A stretch of DNA of 64,000 nt from CAZTAK01 sp964611585 (GTDB taxonomy: Bacteria > Pseudomonadota > Alphaproteobacteria > SHVP01). A program made the translations under genes and the position numbers. The notes beneath the pieces are model-generated. The model did no database searches and had not been told where the DNA came from. It saw only the letters and a list, made by a program, of their open reading frames with translations. This document shows positions 28,002 through 39,120 of the stretch, in pieces. How positions within the stretch are numbered: position 1 is the stretch's first letter; every line of letters begins with the position of its first letter. The DNA lies in the NCBI GenBank assembly GCA_964611585.1, contig CAZTAK010000002.1, forward strand, positions 9,394-73,393, in the 5' to 3' direction.

Positions 28002-28406
28002 CTAGCCCTGCTCCAGCTCGATCAGGGTGCCGGAGAAATCCTTGGGATGAAGGAACAGCACCGGCTTGCCGTGTGCGCCGAGGGCGGGCTTACCGCCGCC
28101 CAGCACCCGCGCGCCCCTGGCGACCAGGGCCTCGCACGCGGCGCCAATATCGGCCACCTCGTAACAGACATGATGGATACCGCCGGCTGGGTTGCGCTCG
28201 AGAAACCTAGCGATCGGCGAGCTCTCTCCCAGGGGATGCAGCAGTTCGATCTTGGTGTTGGCAAGTTCGACGAACACGGTGGTGACTCCGTGACCGGGTA
28301 GATCGATCGCCTCCGATACGGTGGCGCCCAGAAGCGTCCGGTACTGCTCTGCCGCCGCGGCGAGATCGGGCACGGCGATGGCGACATGGTTGAGACGTCC
28401 GATCAT
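28002..28406 (-). CDS. mce: Methylmalonyl-CoA epimerase
   Basis: Interconverts (R)- and (S)-methylmalonyl-CoA in propionyl-CoA metabolism. The 134-residue protein has the vicinal-oxygen-chelate fold, with metal ligands visible in LNHVAIAVPDL (His), GIHHVCYEVAD (His) and FSGTLIELEQG (Glu), and the family phrase SPIARFLERNPAGGIHHVCY. Its start overlaps the RNase J stop by 4 bp. Propionyl-CoA carboxylase and mutase genes are not in the window. Confidence 0.94.
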   Translation of the reverse strand: MIGRLNHVAIAVPDLAAAAEQYRTLLGATVSEAIDLPGHGVTTVFVELANTKIELLHPLGESSPIARFLERNPAGGIHHVCYEVADIGAACEALVARGARVLGGGKPALGAHGKPVLFLHPKDFSGTLIELEQG

Positions 28407-30115
28407 CGTCCCAATCCGCCGCTGAAATAGCCGGGCCGCGATTCGTAGGCCGCAGGCGGCAGTCGCACGATATCGACATCGACCAAGGGACGCTTGCCGG
28501 TGGCCGGGCGCACGATCTGGTTGACCTGGCGGCGGACAGCGTTTTCCACCGCCAGATCGTCGCGCAAATGCGAAGTGGCGAGCGCTTCGACGACCTGCAC
28601 CAATGCCGCCTCGATGCCGCGGGCGAGCGCCCCTTCCCGGTGTTCGGCGACACCGTGGGGATTGACGCGGGGAACGGCGAGCAGCGCGCCTTCGGAATCC
28701 ATCACCAGGGTGACGGAGACATATCCGTGATGCATCAGCCGCTTGCGGGCACGCAGCGCCGCACTGTCGGGATGCACCAGATTGCCGCCGTCGAGGGCGA
28801 GCCGGCCGGTCCCGACGTGATCGACGATTTCGGCCGGTCCCGGCGCCAGCCGCACGACCGCCCCGTTCGAGACCAGTACGCAGTGCGGAACGCCAAGGCG
28901 TTTGGCATAGGCCACGTGTTCGGCCAGATGGCGCGCTTCGCCATGGACCGGGACTGAAATCTCGGGCCGCACCCAGCTATAGAGTTCGGCCAGTTCCTCG
29001 CGCCCCGGGTGTCCCGACACATGCAAGAAATGATCGTCCTCGGTGAGGATTTCAACGCCGGCCTCCACCAGCAGGTTGACCATGCGCCCGATCGGGGCCT
29101 CGTTGCCGGGAATGATCTTGGAAGAAAAGATTACCAGGTCGCCGGTTTCCAGAGCCACGTCCGGATGCTCGCCGTCGGCGATGCGGGCCATGGCCCCGCG
29201 CGGTTCGCCCTGGCAGCCGGTGCATAGCAACAGAACTCTTTCGCGCGGCAGGTAGGCGGCCTCGGCAACGCTCAGCACCGTCGGCAGGCCCAAAAGATAG
29301 CCCACGCTTTGCGCTGCTTCGATAGTGCGCAACAACGAGCGTCCGATAACGACGAGTTCGCGTTCGTGCGCTTGGGCGACGGCGGCGGCGGTGGCGACGC
29401 GGGCGACGTTGGACGCGAACGTCGTGATGGCAACCCGTCCCGTCCGGCCGTCCACCAGCTCCATCAGGCTGTTGCGGACGGCCGCCTCGGACCCAGAACT
29501 GCCGGGACTGAAGACATTGGTCGAATCGCACACCATTGCCAGCACGCCGTCATCGCCGAGCGTCCGAAAGGCCGCCTCGTCGGTTGCCGTGCCGACCAGC
29601 GGTTCGGGGTCGAGTTTCCAGTCGCCGGTATGAAGAATCGTTCCGGCGTCGGTACGGATCGCCAGCGAACTGCCCTCGGGAACCGAATGGGTGATGCCGA
29701 GATAGGTAACAGTGAAGGGTCCCAACGCGAGAGCCTCGCCGTAGGTCACTTCGTTCACCGGCACCCGATCGAGAAGCCCCGCCTCCTCCAGCTTGCGGCG
29801 CAGGATGGCGGCCGTGAACGGTGTTGCGTAGACGGGGCATTCCAGCCGCGGCCACAAATGGGCGACGGCGCCGAGGTGATCCTCGTGGGCGTGAGTCAGG
29901 ACGATCGCAATCAGGTCGTCCTTGCGCTCGGCGATGAAGGTGGGGTCCGGCATCAAGATGTCGATGCCCGGCAGCGCCGCATCGGCAAAGGTAATGCCGC
30001 AATCGACGAGGATCCATTGGCCGCGGAACCCGTAAAGGTTCAAGTTCATACCAATCTCGCCCGATCCGCCAAGGGGCACGAAGATCAGTTCGGATTCGCT
30101 ATCGGATTCCGTCAT
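28403..30115 (-). CDS. rnj: Ribonuclease J
   Basis: Metallo-beta-lactamase/beta-CASP RNase with 5'-3' exo- and endonuclease activity in RNA turnover and rRNA maturation. The 570 residues include the zinc motif HAHEDH (75-80), a second ligand motif ILHTGDWKLDP, beta-CASP motifs around CTGCQGEPRGAMARI and SGHPGREELAELYSWV-type segments, and the C-terminal His region VPVHGEARHLAEH. Alphaproteobacteria commonly have one RNase J next to coaX-birA, as here. Confidence 0.95.
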   Translation of the reverse strand: MTESDSESELIFVPLGGSGEIGMNLNLYGFRGQWILVDCGITFADAALPGIDILMPDPTFIAERKDDLIAIVLTHAHEDHLGAVAHLWPRLECPVYATPFTAAILRRKLEEAGLLDRVPVNEVTYGEALALGPFTVTYLGITHSVPEGSSLAIRTDAGTILHTGDWKLDPEPLVGTATDEAAFRTLGDDGVLAMVCDSTNVFSPGSSGSEAAVRNSLMELVDGRTGRVAITTFASNVARVATAAAVAQAHERELVVIGRSLLRTIEAAQSVGYLLGLPTVLSVAEAAYLPRERVLLLCTGCQGEPRGAMARIADGEHPDVALETGDLVIFSSKIIPGNEAPIGRMVNLLVEAGVEILTEDDHFLHVSGHPGREELAELYSWVRPEISVPVHGEARHLAEHVAYAKRLGVPHCVLVSNGAVVRLAPGPAEIVDHVGTGRLALDGGNLVHPDSAALRARKRLMHHGYVSVTLVMDSEGALLAVPRVNPHGVAEHREGALARGIEAALVQVVEALATSHLRDDLAVENAVRRQVNQIVRPATGKRPLVDVDIVRLPPAAYESRPGYFSGGLGR

Positions 30116-30141
30116 ATCTGCCAGCTGGCCTTGGATGCGGC

Positions 30142-30912
30142 CTACGATTTGGCATTTCGTTGCCAGATTTCCAGCAGCCCGCGCATCGTGAGATCGGGAT
30201 CGACGTGCTGGATCGCGTCGGTTCCCTCGGCAAACAGTGGCGCCAGACCGCCGGTGGCAATCACCGTCATCGGTGCCCCAAATTCCGTGATCGTGCGCTC
30301 TACCAGTCCTTCGATCAGGCCGAGATACCCATAATAGATGCCCGACTGCATCGCCGGCACGGTCCCCGTCCCGATCACCGTTTCGGGCCGCGCGACGGCG
30401 ATCCGCGGCAGCTTGGCAGCGGCCATATGCAACGCCTCGAGGCTGAGGTTGATACCGGGCGCCAGAATCCCGCCGAGATAGGTCCCCTCGCCGTCAATGA
30501 TGTCGAAATTGGTCGAGGTACCGAAATCGATAACAATTGCCGGGCCGCCATAAATCTTATGCGCCGCCACCGCGTTCACCAGCCGGTCGGCCCCCACCTC
30601 TTCGGGCTTGGGCAGCGCGATCTTGAGATCGAGAATGACGGTATTGCCGACCTCAAGGGGCGTGGCGCCAAAATAGTGCCGGCACAGGCGCTTAAGGTCG
30701 AATGTCGCCTGCGGGACGACGGTTGCAAGGATGGCAGCGTCGATGTCTCCGCGCTCAAGGCCTTCGAGTGTCATTAACGCCATCAGCCAGACGGCATACT
30801 CATCAGCGGTGCGTTCGGAATCAGTTGAAAGACGCCACTGACCACGGCGGGTGTCACCGTCATAGACAGCGAAAACTGTGTTGGTATTGCCGGCGTCGAT
30901 GGCGAGAAGCAT
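30142..30912 (-). CDS. coaX: Type III pantothenate kinase
   Basis: Phosphorylates pantothenate in the first committed step of CoA synthesis. CoaX is the ASKHA-fold type that is not inhibited by CoA. The 256-residue protein shows the N-terminal phosphate motif LLAIDAGNTNTVFAVYDGD, the GADRLVNAVAAHKIYG region with its catalytic Asp, and IVIDFGTSTNFDIID. birA lies 20 bp upstream and rnj 26 bp downstream. The birA-coaX pairing is common in bacteria and joins two cofactor functions. Confidence 0.95.
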   Translation of the reverse strand: MLLAIDAGNTNTVFAVYDGDTRRGQWRLSTDSERTADEYAVWLMALMTLEGLERGDIDAAILATVVPQATFDLKRLCRHYFGATPLEVGNTVILDLKIALPKPEEVGADRLVNAVAAHKIYGGPAIVIDFGTSTNFDIIDGEGTYLGGILAPGINLSLEALHMAAAKLPRIAVARPETVIGTGTVPAMQSGIYYGYLGLIEGLVERTITEFGAPMTVIATGGLAPLFAEGTDAIQHVDPDLTMRGLLEIWQRNAKS

Positions 30913-30932
30913 GAGGGGTGTTCGTGCAGGGG

Positions 30933-31688
30933 TCAGGTGAAAGCGTGAGTCTCGGTGTTGCCGAAGTATACCGCACCGCCCGAAATGGTGTGGCGCTTGC
31001 CCGCGCCAAGGTCAAGGACCAGACCGCCCTCCTCGTCGATATCGACGAACAAGCCGTTCGGGCCGCCGCCGCCGGTCACCCGCGTAAGGACCCGCGTGCC
31101 CATACCGTGGGCGCGCCCGAGCCAGGCTTGCCGGAGCGGGCCGAAGCCGAGCCGCCGCCACGTCGCGGTCCAGTGATCCAGGCGCTCGAGAAAGGCTGCG
31201 AGAACGTCGTCCGGAGCGACTGCCTCGGCACCCTCGGCCGCCAGCGACGTCGCCGGCGATTCCCGGTATTCCGGGTGGACGCCGATATTGAGGCCGCATC
31301 CCACGACCACCCAGGGGATTTGGGCGGCCGCAACCGGGGCCGCCTCCAGCAACAGGCCGGCAATCTTGCGCCCGCCGGCCAGCACGTCGTTCGGCCATTT
31401 TAGGCGGACATCGGATTGCGGAATGATTTCAGCGACCGCTTCGGCCGCGGCCAGTGCCGCCGCGAACGAAAGTTGGGCACATCGCCGCGCCTCGCAATCG
31501 GGCCGCAATACCACCGAACAATAGAGATTACCCGGCGGCGATTGCCAATGCCGGTTGAGCCGGCCGCGGCCCGACGTCTGAACTTCGGCGACCACGACCG
31601 TGCCTTCGGGCGCGCCGTCCACCGCCATATCCCGCGCCGCATCGTTGGTGCTGGGCAGGGTCTCGAAGCGATGGACTGTGGCGTTCAC
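30933..31688 (-). CDS. birA: Biotin-[acetyl-CoA-carboxylase] ligase
   Basis: Attaches biotin to the biotin carboxyl carrier protein. From the GTG at 31688 (reads MNATVHRFETLPSTNDAARD) the protein is 251 residues and lacks the N-terminal DNA-binding domain, so it is a class I ligase without repressor function. Biotin-binding features are TSGRGRLNRHWQSPPGNLY (GRGR 40-43) and LKWPNDVLAGGRKIAG (KWPND 97-101), with an SH3-like C-terminus. An upstream start at 31769 would overlap nuoN by 37 bp and adds non-family sequence. Confidence 0.93.
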   Translation of the reverse strand: MNATVHRFETLPSTNDAARDMAVDGAPEGTVVVAEVQTSGRGRLNRHWQSPPGNLYCSVVLRPDCEARRCAQLSFAAALAAAEAVAEIIPQSDVRLKWPNDVLAGGRKIAGLLLEAAPVAAAQIPWVVVGCGLNIGVHPEYRESPATSLAAEGAEAVAPDDVLAAFLERLDHWTATWRRLGFGPLRQAWLGRAHGMGTRVLTRVTGGGGPNGLFVDIDEEGGLVLDLGAGKRHTISGGAVYFGNTETHAFT

Positions 31689-31732
31689 AGGGCTTCCGGA
31701 ATGTTCCGGCCGCGACGTTTCCGGTGGCGCGA

Positions 31733-33199
31733 TCAGGGCAGCAACACCCGAGCGGCGGCGAGTGTCCACGCCAGAAGTGGTGCCGGGTAGACGAAAAACA
31801 TCAGCGTCAAAACACTCGATCCTGCCAGGATATATCCGATCTCGCGGCCCGGCAGCGGTTCGAATACCTCCGCCGGTTCGTCGAAGTACATCACTTTAAC
31901 GATGCGAATGTAGTAGAAAGCGCCGACCACGCTCGCCAGCACGCCGATCACGGCAAGCGTATACAGCCCGGCATCGATCGCTGCGAAGAAAACGTAGAAC
32001 TTGCCGAAGAATCCGGCGAGCGGTGGCACACCCGCGAGCGAGAACATGAAGATCGCCATTGCCAGCGCCATCATCGGGCGGCTGCGCGCCAGCCCGCCAA
32101 GGTCGGCGATGTCTTCCACCATCCCTCCGTTGACCCGCATCGAAAGGATCACCGCAAACGCGCCGGCATTCATCACCAGATAGATCGCGAGGTAGACAAG
32201 AACGCTTTGCACCCCCTGCTCGGTGCCCGCCGCCAGCCCCACCAACGCAAAGCCCATATGGCCAATGGAACTGTACGCCATCAGACGCTTGATATTGGTC
32301 TGGCGGATCGCCGCGAAGGCACCGACGACCATCGAGGCGATCGAGATCGAAACGATGATCTGTTGCCACTCGCCGTTGATCTCGAAAAATGGCGCCACCA
32401 GCACGCGCACGAACAGGGCCATCGCCGCTATCTTGGGGGCTAGCGCCAGAAAGGCGGTGACCGGTGTCGCCGCGCCCTCGTAAACGTCGGGCGTCCACAT
32501 ATGGAAGGGCACGGCCGACACCTTGAACGCCAGGCCCGCCACCAGGAACACGACGCCGATGATGACGCCGATCGAGGGTCCCTGCCCTGCCGTTGCCTCG
32601 AAGATCGCGGCCAGCGACTCGAAATTGGTGGTGCCGGTGAAACCGTAGATGATCGAGCAGCCGTAGAGCAGCATCCCCGACGAAAGCGCACCCAGGACGA
32701 AATACTTGAGACCGGCTTCGGTCGAACGCAGCGAATCGCGGCGGAATGCCGCCAGCACATAGAGCGCCAAGCTTTGCAGTTCGATCCCCAGATAGAGCGA
32801 GATCAGGTCGTTGGCCGAGATCATCATCATCATGCCGAGCGTGGCCAGCAGCATGAGGACGGGAAACTCGGTACGCTCCATCTCCTGGTGACGCAGATAA
32901 CTGTGCGACATCATCAAACCGAGCGCCGCCCCCGCCAGCACCAGGATTTTTGCGAACACACCGAACCCATCGGTCACGAACATTCCGGCGAAGGTGACGG
33001 TGCGGCCTTCCGGTCCCGCCAGCATCAGTATGAAGGCAACGCCGAGCCCCAATACCGCCAGCCACGACACGCTGCGGCTGGCGCGATTGCCGCGGAAAAC
33101 GCCCCACATCAACAGCACCATCGCCCACACTGCGAGCCAGATTTCCGGCAGCGCAGGGGTGAAGTCGGGGATTTGGGTGACGGTCAGGGTCGCGCTCAT
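31733..33199 (-). CDS. nuoN: NADH-quinone oxidoreductase subunit N
   Basis: Antiporter-like membrane subunit of respiratory complex I and last gene of the 14-gene nuo series. The 488 residues contain about 14 membrane helices, with the shared antiporter motif region [22 protein letters not shown] and [20 protein letters not shown]. The start is 7 bp from the nuoM stop. The family assignment as N rather than M or L rests on length and position at the operon end. Confidence 0.96.
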   Translation of the reverse strand: MSATLTVTQIPDFTPALPEIWLAVWAMVLLMWGVFRGNRASRSVSWLAVLGLGVAFILMLAGPEGRTVTFAGMFVTDGFGVFAKILVLAGAALGLMMSHSYLRHQEMERTEFPVLMLLATLGMMMMISANDLISLYLGIELQSLALYVLAAFRRDSLRSTEAGLKYFVLGALSSGMLLYGCSIIYGFTGTTNFESLAAIFEATAGQGPSIGVIIGVVFLVAGLAFKVSAVPFHMWTPDVYEGAATPVTAFLALAPKIAAMALFVRVLVAPFFEINGEWQQIIVSISIASMVVGAFAAIRQTNIKRLMAYSSIGHMGFALVGLAAGTEQGVQSVLVYLAIYLVMNAGAFAVILSMRVNGGMVEDIADLGGLARSRPMMALAMAIFMFSLAGVPPLAGFFGKFYVFFAAIDAGLYTLAVIGVLASVVGAFYYIRIVKVMYFDEPAEVFEPLPGREIGYILAGSSVLTLMFFVYPAPLLAWTLAAARVLLP

Positions 33200-33206
33200 G
33201 AGTCGG

Positions 33207-34718
33207 TTACCGCCCCGCCGTTGCCAGCATCCGCGCGCCTTCCAGCGCCGCGGTGTGCTGTGCGATCAAGTTTTCGACGCTGACCGCCATCACGTCCAGA
33301 AGCGGTGCCGGATAAATGCCGAAGAAAATGACCGTTACGACCAACGGCGCCAAAAACAGTACTTCGCGCCGGTTGAGGTCGAGGATGTTCTTCAGGTTCT
33401 CTTTGTCGAGTACGCCGTAGATCACCCGCCGGTAGAGCCATAACGCATAGCAGGCGCTGAGAATTATGCCGAACGCCGCCAGCAGCGCCACCCAGGTGTT
33501 GACCTGGAATGCACCCACCAGCACCAGGAATTCGCCGACGAATCCGCTGGTGCCGGGCAGGCCGACGTTGGCGAGCGTAAACACCATGAATACGAAGGCA
33601 TATTTGGGCATACGGTGAACAAGTCCGCCGTAAGCGTCGATCTCACGCGTGTGCATTCGGTCGTAAATGACGCCGACGCTAAGGAACAGCGCGCCCGACA
33701 CGAGACCGTGGCTCAACATCTGGATAATGCCGCCCTGGATACCCGGCGAGGTGAGCGTGAAGATACCGATGGTCACGAAACCCATGTGCGCGACCGACGA
33801 GTACGCCACCAGTTTTTTCATGTCGCGTTGCATCAGTGCGACTAGCGAGGTGTAGATTATCGCGATCACGCTGAGCCCGAATACCATCGGCGTGAAATAG
33901 ACCGTGGCATCGGGAAATATCGGGATCGAGAATCGCAGGAACCCGTAAGCGCCCAGCTTCAACAGCACCGCCGCCAGCACGACCGAGCCCGCCGTTGGCG
34001 CCTCGACGTGGGCGTCCGGCAGCCAGGTATGCAGCGGCCACATCGGAATCTTGACCGCGAACGAGGCGAAGAACGCTATCCACAGCCATTTCTGCAAGCC
34101 GGGATCGAAGCTGTGCTGCATCAACGTCGGGATGTCGGTGGTGCCGGCGTCGAAGAACATGAACAGAATCGCCAGCAGCATCAGCACCGAACCGGCGAGC
34201 GTGTACAAAAAGAACTTGAAGGTCGCGTAGACGCGGTTCTTGCCGCCCCACACCCCGATGATCAGGAACATCGGGATCAGTCCAGCTTCGAAGAACAGAT
34301 AGAACACCACCACGTCGAGGGCGCCGAAGACGCCGATCATGGTGGTCTCCAGAATCAGAAACGCGATCATGTATTCTTTGACGCGGGTCTTGATCGATTC
34401 CCAACTCGCCAGAATGCAGATCGGCATCAGGAACGTGGTCAAAATAATGAACAGCATCGAAATGCCGTCCACGCCCATGTGGTAGGCGATGCCGTCCGTC
34501 AACCAGCCGGCGCTCTCCTCGAACTGGAAGGCGGCGGTTCTGGAATCGAATTTGATCCACAGCACCAGCGACAGCGCAAAGTTGATTAGCGTCGTCCACA
34601 GCGCCACGTTGCGGGCGTTGCGGGCGACGATCCCGGGGTCGCCGCGGATCAACAGGATAAAGGCCGCCCCCACCAACGGCAGGAACGTCACGAGCGACAG
34701 AATGGGCCAGTCCGCCAT
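33207..34718 (-). CDS. nuoM: NADH-quinone oxidoreductase subunit M
   Basis: Second antiporter-like proton-pumping subunit of complex I. The 503-residue protein has ~14 membrane helices and the typical motifs [40 protein letters not shown] and [20 protein letters not shown]. The conserved Lys and His of the proton channel lie in these helices. It sits between nuoL (3 bp gap) and nuoN (7 bp). Confidence 0.97.
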   Translation of the reverse strand: MADWPILSLVTFLPLVGAAFILLIRGDPGIVARNARNVALWTTLINFALSLVLWIKFDSRTAAFQFEESAGWLTDGIAYHMGVDGISMLFIILTTFLMPICILASWESIKTRVKEYMIAFLILETTMIGVFGALDVVVFYLFFEAGLIPMFLIIGVWGGKNRVYATFKFFLYTLAGSVLMLLAILFMFFDAGTTDIPTLMQHSFDPGLQKWLWIAFFASFAVKIPMWPLHTWLPDAHVEAPTAGSVVLAAVLLKLGAYGFLRFSIPIFPDATVYFTPMVFGLSVIAIIYTSLVALMQRDMKKLVAYSSVAHMGFVTIGIFTLTSPGIQGGIIQMLSHGLVSGALFLSVGVIYDRMHTREIDAYGGLVHRMPKYAFVFMVFTLANVGLPGTSGFVGEFLVLVGAFQVNTWVALLAAFGIILSACYALWLYRRVIYGVLDKENLKNILDLNRREVLFLAPLVVTVIFFGIYPAPLLDVMAVSVENLIAQHTAALEGARMLATAGR

Positions 34719-34721
34719 GTC

Positions 34722-36653
34722 CTACATGCCCCAGATCAGGAACCAGGTGACCAGCGCCGCCACGCCCGCGAGCATGGCAAAGGCGTAGTGAAAGACGTAA
34801 CCGGATTGCAGGGCACTGGCGCGGCGGGCGAGATTGACGACCGTCGCCGCCACCCCGTCGGGGCCGAAGCCGTCTATCACCTTGCCGTCGCCGCCAAGCC
34901 AGAGGGTGCGGCCGAGGAATTTCGCCGGGCGCACGAACACGACGTCGTAAAGTTCGTCGAAATACCACTTGTTGAGGAACAGGCGGTAGAGCCAGGCGTG
35001 GGTTTCGGCAAGGCGCGCCGCCGCCTCGGGCCGGCGCACATAGTAGTACCAGGCGAGCAGGATCCCGATCAGGGCAACCACCGTCGGCGCCGCCTTGACG
35101 GTAAAGCCCAGGTGATGAGCTGCTTCCATCGGGTCGTTGGCGGCCAGCACCAGGATCGACTCGCCCCAGAAGGCTTCGGCCCCTTCGCCGACCATCCAGC
35201 CGGTCGCGATCAGGCCGGCGAAGATCGCCCCCAGCGCCAGTACGATCATCGGGATCGTCATCGACCGCGGCGCTTCGTGCACGTGGCCCATGACTTCGGT
35301 ATCGCCGCGCGACCTGCCGTGGAACGTCAGGAACAACACCCGCCACGAATAGAAGGCGGTCAGGAGTGCCGCAAACAGGCCGACATAGAAGGCATATTCG
35401 CCGAGCCGGCCGCCCGCCGCGTAGGCGACCTCGATAATCATGTCCTTGGAAAAGAAGCCCGCGAACACCGGAATCCCGGCCAGCGACAACGAGCCGATCC
35501 ACATCAGCACATAGGTCAGCGGCAGCATCGTATAGAGGCCGCCCATCTTGCGCATGTCCTGTTCGTCCGACATGGCATGGATCACCGACCCGGCGCCGAG
35601 GAACAACAACGCCTTGAAAAAGGCATGGGTGAACAGATGGAACATCGCGGCGCCGTAGGCTGAAACCCCGACGGCGAAGAACATGTAGCCCAACTGGCTG
35701 ACGGTCGAGTACGCGATCACGCGCTTGATGTCGTTCTGGACCAGGCCGATGGTGGCGGCGAAAATTGTGGTCGTGGCACCGACGACGGTGACGATGCCGA
35801 GAGTGATCGGCGCGTACTCAAACAACGGCGACATCCGCACCACCAGGAAGACGCCCGCCGTCACCATGGTCGCGGCGTGGATCAGCGCCGATACCGGTGT
35901 CGGGCCCTCCATCGCATCCGGCAGCCAGGTGTGAAGGCCGATCTGCGCCGACTTGCCCATCGCACCAAGGAACAGGAGGAACGTAAGCGTGGTTAGAATA
36001 TCGAGGTCGAGGCCGAGGAAATTAAAGGTCCGGCCAGCGAACTCGGGTGCGGCGGCGAAGATGGTTTCGTAATCGACGGAGCCGAATACGAAGAAGATAC
36101 CAAAGATTCCGAGCGCGAACCCGAAATCGCCAACGCGGTTGACGACGAAAGCTTTGATCGCGGCAGCGTTGGCGGCGGGGCGTTTGTACCAAAACCCGAT
36201 CAATAGATAGGACGAGAGCCCGACGCCTTCCCACCCGAAAAACAGCTGCACCAGATTGTCGGCCGTCACCAGCATCAGCATCGCGAAGGTGAACAGCGAC
36301 AGGTACGCCATGAACCGCGGAATGTTGGGGTCGTGGCTCATGTAGCCGATCGAATACCAGTGCACCAGCGCGCTGATACCGGTGACGACGACCAGCATGA
36401 CGGCGGTCAGGGTGTCGATTTGCAGCGCCCAGGACGCCGAAAACGTGCCGGCATCGACCCAGCGCAACAGTTCGATGTGAACGGTATTGCCGCCCAGCGC
36501 GATATCGGCAAAGGCGAACAGCGACAACACCGCCGACGCGCTGACCGCGAAGCACGTCACCAGTTGCGCGCCGCGGTCGGTAATCCAGCGCCCGAAGAAT
36601 CCGGCGATGATCGCCGCGGCAATCGGCAGGAAGACGATCAGGGCGTACATCAT
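34722..36653 (-). CDS. nuoL: NADH-quinone oxidoreductase subunit L
   Basis: Largest antiporter-like subunit of complex I, at the distal tip of the membrane arm and carrying the long lateral helix. The 643 residues contain [40 protein letters not shown] and QNDIKRVIAYSTVSQLGYMF, all diagnostic of NuoL. The C-terminal ~100 residues (after VVALIGILLAWYYYVRRPEA) form the lateral-helix region. It is spaced 3 bp from nuoM and 7 bp from nuoK. Confidence 0.97.
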   Translation of the reverse strand: MMYALIVFLPIAAAIIAGFFGRWITDRGAQLVTCFAVSASAVLSLFAFADIALGGNTVHIELLRWVDAGTFSASWALQIDTLTAVMLVVVTGISALVHWYSIGYMSHDPNIPRFMAYLSLFTFAMLMLVTADNLVQLFFGWEGVGLSSYLLIGFWYKRPAANAAAIKAFVVNRVGDFGFALGIFGIFFVFGSVDYETIFAAAPEFAGRTFNFLGLDLDILTTLTFLLFLGAMGKSAQIGLHTWLPDAMEGPTPVSALIHAATMVTAGVFLVVRMSPLFEYAPITLGIVTVVGATTTIFAATIGLVQNDIKRVIAYSTVSQLGYMFFAVGVSAYGAAMFHLFTHAFFKALLFLGAGSVIHAMSDEQDMRKMGGLYTMLPLTYVLMWIGSLSLAGIPVFAGFFSKDMIIEVAYAAGGRLGEYAFYVGLFAALLTAFYSWRVLFLTFHGRSRGDTEVMGHVHEAPRSMTIPMIVLALGAIFAGLIATGWMVGEGAEAFWGESILVLAANDPMEAAHHLGFTVKAAPTVVALIGILLAWYYYVRRPEAAARLAETHAWLYRLFLNKWYFDELYDVVFVRPAKFLGRTLWLGGDGKVIDGFGPDGVAATVVNLARRASALQSGYVFHYAFAMLAGVAALVTWFLIWGM

Positions 36654-36660
36654 GGTGCCG

Positions 36661-36969
36661 TCAGCCCTTCATCAGATTGATGTCTTCGACGGCGATGGTG
36701 CCGCGGTTGCGGTAATAGGTCACCAAAATGGCGAGGCCGATCGAGGCCTCGGCCGCGGCCACGGTCAGAATCAGCATGGTGAAGACCTGCCCCACCAGAT
36801 CGCCTAGCGCCGCCGAAAATGCCACCAGATTGATGTTGACCGCGAGTAGTATGAGTTCGATCGACATGAGAATGACGATCACGTTCTTGCGGTTGAGAAA
36901 AATCCCGAACACGCCGATGGTGAACAGCGTCGCCGCAACTGTCAGGTAATGACCGGTGCCGATTTCCAT
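36661..36969 (-). CDS. nuoK: NADH-quinone oxidoreductase subunit K
   Basis: Small membrane subunit of complex I in the proton-translocation path. The 102-residue protein has three membrane helices. A conserved Glu is expected in the second helix within [20 protein letters not shown], and another in the third helix ([20 protein letters not shown]). The start codon shares one base with the nuoJ stop. Length and motifs match the family fully. Confidence 0.97.
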   Translation of the reverse strand: MEIGTGHYLTVAATLFTIGVFGIFLNRKNVIVILMSIELILLAVNINLVAFSAALGDLVGQVFTMLILTVAAAEASIGLAILVTYYRNRGTIAVEDINLMKG

Positions 36970-37583
36970 CAGATGCCCTCACCCGGCTTGACTTGTTTCA
37001 ATTCCACCGACTCCGCAGGCGTGCGTGCAATTTGGCGGGCGATAATCTGTTTGCGGACGCCTTCGCGGGTCCTCAGCGTCAGAACTATGGCGCCGATCAT
37101 GGCAGTCAGCAGCACCATGCCCGCGCCCTCGAACAGATAGATGTATTGGGTATAGAGGATCCGCCCCAACGCCTCGGTATTGGTGATCCCGCCGGCCTCC
37201 GGCGCCGGTGCCACCGCCAGCACCGCGACATCCGGAAAGGCCACGCCGGAGCCGATCACGAACAGCAATTCGATCAGCAAAATCAGGCCGATTAACGCCC
37301 CCACCGGCAAATATTGAAGGAACCCCTGGCGCAGCTCGACGAAGTTGATATCGAGCATCATCACCACGAACAGGAACAGCACCGCCACCGCGCCGACGTA
37401 GACGATCACCATGACCATCGCCAGGAATTCTGCCCCCAGCAACACGAACAGCGCCGCCCCGTTGAAGAATGCGAGGATCAGGAACAGCACCGAATGCACC
37501 GGGTTGCGCGCCGAAATAACCATCACGCCCGAGGCGATGATGAGGGCGGCGAAAAGGTAGAATGCGAATACTTGAATAATCAT
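36969..37583 (-). CDS. nuoJ: NADH-quinone oxidoreductase subunit J
   Basis: Membrane subunit of complex I between the quinone-proximal part and the antiporter modules. From the ATG at 37583 ([20 protein letters not shown]) the protein is 204 residues with five predicted helices and the signature [20 protein letters not shown] followed by [19 protein letters not shown]. The open frame reaches further upstream to 37760, inside nuoI, but that part is not family-like. Confidence 0.96.
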   Translation of the reverse strand: MIIQVFAFYLFAALIIASGVMVISARNPVHSVLFLILAFFNGAALFVLLGAEFLAMVMVIVYVGAVAVLFLFVVMMLDINFVELRQGFLQYLPVGALIGLILLIELLFVIGSGVAFPDVAVLAVAPAPEAGGITNTEALGRILYTQYIYLFEGAGMVLLTAMIGAIVLTLRTREGVRKQIIARQIARTPAESVELKQVKPGEGI

Positions 37584-37611
37584 ATCGGTAGGTTGGGACG
37601 GATACGGGGGA

Positions 37612-38100
37612 CTAGCGGTAGGGCGCGTCGCGTTCGAGGTTGGCGGCGATTTCACGCTCCCAGCGGTCGCCGTTGGCGAGCAACTTCTCCTTGTTGTAGT
37701 AAAGTTCTTCGCGGGTCTCGGTGGCAAATTCGAAGTTCGGGCCTTCCACGATGGCGTCAACCGGGCAGGCCTCCTCGCAGAACCCGCAAAAAATACATTT
37801 GGTCATGTCGATGTCGTAGCGCGTGGTGCGGCGGCTGCCGTCGGCGCGCGGTTCGGCCTCGATGGTGATGGCCTGGGCCGGGCAGACGGCTTCGCACAGC
37901 TTGCAGGCGATACAGCGTTCCTCGCCGTTGGGATACCGCCGAAGCACATGCTCGCCCCGGAAGCGCGGGCTCAACATACCTTTCTCGAAGGGGTAGTTGA
38001 TTGTCACGCGCCGCTTGAACAGATAGCGGAACGTGATCGCCATGCCCGACAAAAGCTCGATCAGAAAGAGGGCGCGAACGCTGCGGTCAATGAATGCCAT
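37612..38100 (-). CDS. nuoI: NADH-quinone oxidoreductase subunit I
   Basis: Ferredoxin-like peripheral-arm subunit carrying clusters N6a and N6b, passing electrons toward N2. The 162 residues hold two CxxCxxCxxxCP motifs: Cys63/66/69/73 ([16 protein letters not shown]) and Cys102/105/108/112 ([16 protein letters not shown]). An N-terminal amphipathic helix contacts the membrane. It is spaced 9 bp from nuoH. Confidence 0.97.
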   Translation of the reverse strand: MAFIDRSVRALFLIELLSGMAITFRYLFKRRVTINYPFEKGMLSPRFRGEHVLRRYPNGEERCIACKLCEAVCPAQAITIEAEPRADGSRRTTRYDIDMTKCIFCGFCEEACPVDAIVEGPNFEFATETREELYYNKEKLLANGDRWEREIAANLERDAPYR

Positions 38101-38109
38101 GCACGACGC

Positions 38110-39120
38110 CTAGTTTGAAAACCAGTCGAAGGCCAACATCGCCCCCGCCGTCACGACGACCCACAGCAGCGAAAACGGCAGAAAAACTTTCCAGCCGAGG
38201 CGCATAAGTTGGTCGTAGCGATAACGCGGGAACGAAGCGCGCACCCAGATAAACACGAACAAGACCCCGATGATCTTGAAGACGAACCACAAGACGCCCG
38301 GAATCCACGTGAACGGCACGACATCGAAGGGCGGCAACCAGCCGCCCAGAAACAGGATCACCGTCAAACCGCTCATGAGGATCATGTTGGCGTATTCGGC
38401 GAGAAAGAAGAGCACGAACGGGACCGCCGAGTATTCGACCTGAAAACCGGCGACCAGTTCGTTTTCGGCCTCGGGAAGGTCGAAGGGGTGGCGGTTGGTT
38501 TCGGCGAGGGCCGAGACAAAGAAGATCACGAACATCGGCAGCAGCGGCACGGCGAACCACAAGTCTTTCTGCGCCATGACAATTTTAGACAAATTGAGCG
38601 ATCCCGCCGCCAGCAACACCGTCACAATGACGAAGCCGATGGAGACTTCGTAGGAAACCATTTGCGCGGCCGAGCGCAGCGCCCCAAGAAACGGATAGCG
38701 CGAATTCGATGCCCAGCCTGCCATGACGATTCCGTAAACGCCCAGCGATGAGATCGCGAACAGGTACAGAATTCCGACATTGATGTCGGCGATCACCCAG
38801 CCTTCGTCGAACGGGATCACCGCCCAGGCAATCATCGAGAGAATAAACATGACCAGCGGCCCGATCAGAAACACCACCTTGTTGGCATTTGTCGGAACGA
38901 CGGTTTCCTTGAAAAAGACTTTGATGAGATCGGCGAACGATTGCAGCAGGCCGAACGGGCCAACCACGTTGGGACCGCGGCGCTGCGACATCGCCGCCAG
39001 CAACTTGCGCTCGTAGTAGACAAGAAACGCGACCGCGACCATCACCGGCAGCATCACCGCCAAGATTTGCGCCAGAATGATCAGCGTGGGGGCCAGATAT
39101 CCGCTCCAGAACTCAGCCAT
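38110..39120 (-). CDS. nuoH: NADH-quinone oxidoreductase subunit H
   Basis: Membrane subunit forming much of the quinone-binding chamber at the junction of the two arms of complex I. The 336-residue protein has eight or nine membrane helices. Diagnostic stretches are [40 protein letters not shown] and [20 protein letters not shown], which contain the charged residues of the chamber. Its start overlaps the nuoG 3' end by 8 bp. Confidence 0.97.
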   Translation of the reverse strand: MAEFWSGYLAPTLIILAQILAVMLPVMVAVAFLVYYERKLLAAMSQRRGPNVVGPFGLLQSFADLIKVFFKETVVPTNANKVVFLIGPLVMFILSMIAWAVIPFDEGWVIADINVGILYLFAISSLGVYGIVMAGWASNSRYPFLGALRSAAQMVSYEVSIGFVIVTVLLAAGSLNLSKIVMAQKDLWFAVPLLPMFVIFFVSALAETNRHPFDLPEAENELVAGFQVEYSAVPFVLFFLAEYANMILMSGLTVILFLGGWLPPFDVVPFTWIPGVLWFVFKIIGVLFVFIWVRASFPRYRYDQLMRLGWKVFLPFSLLWVVVTAGAMLAFDWFSN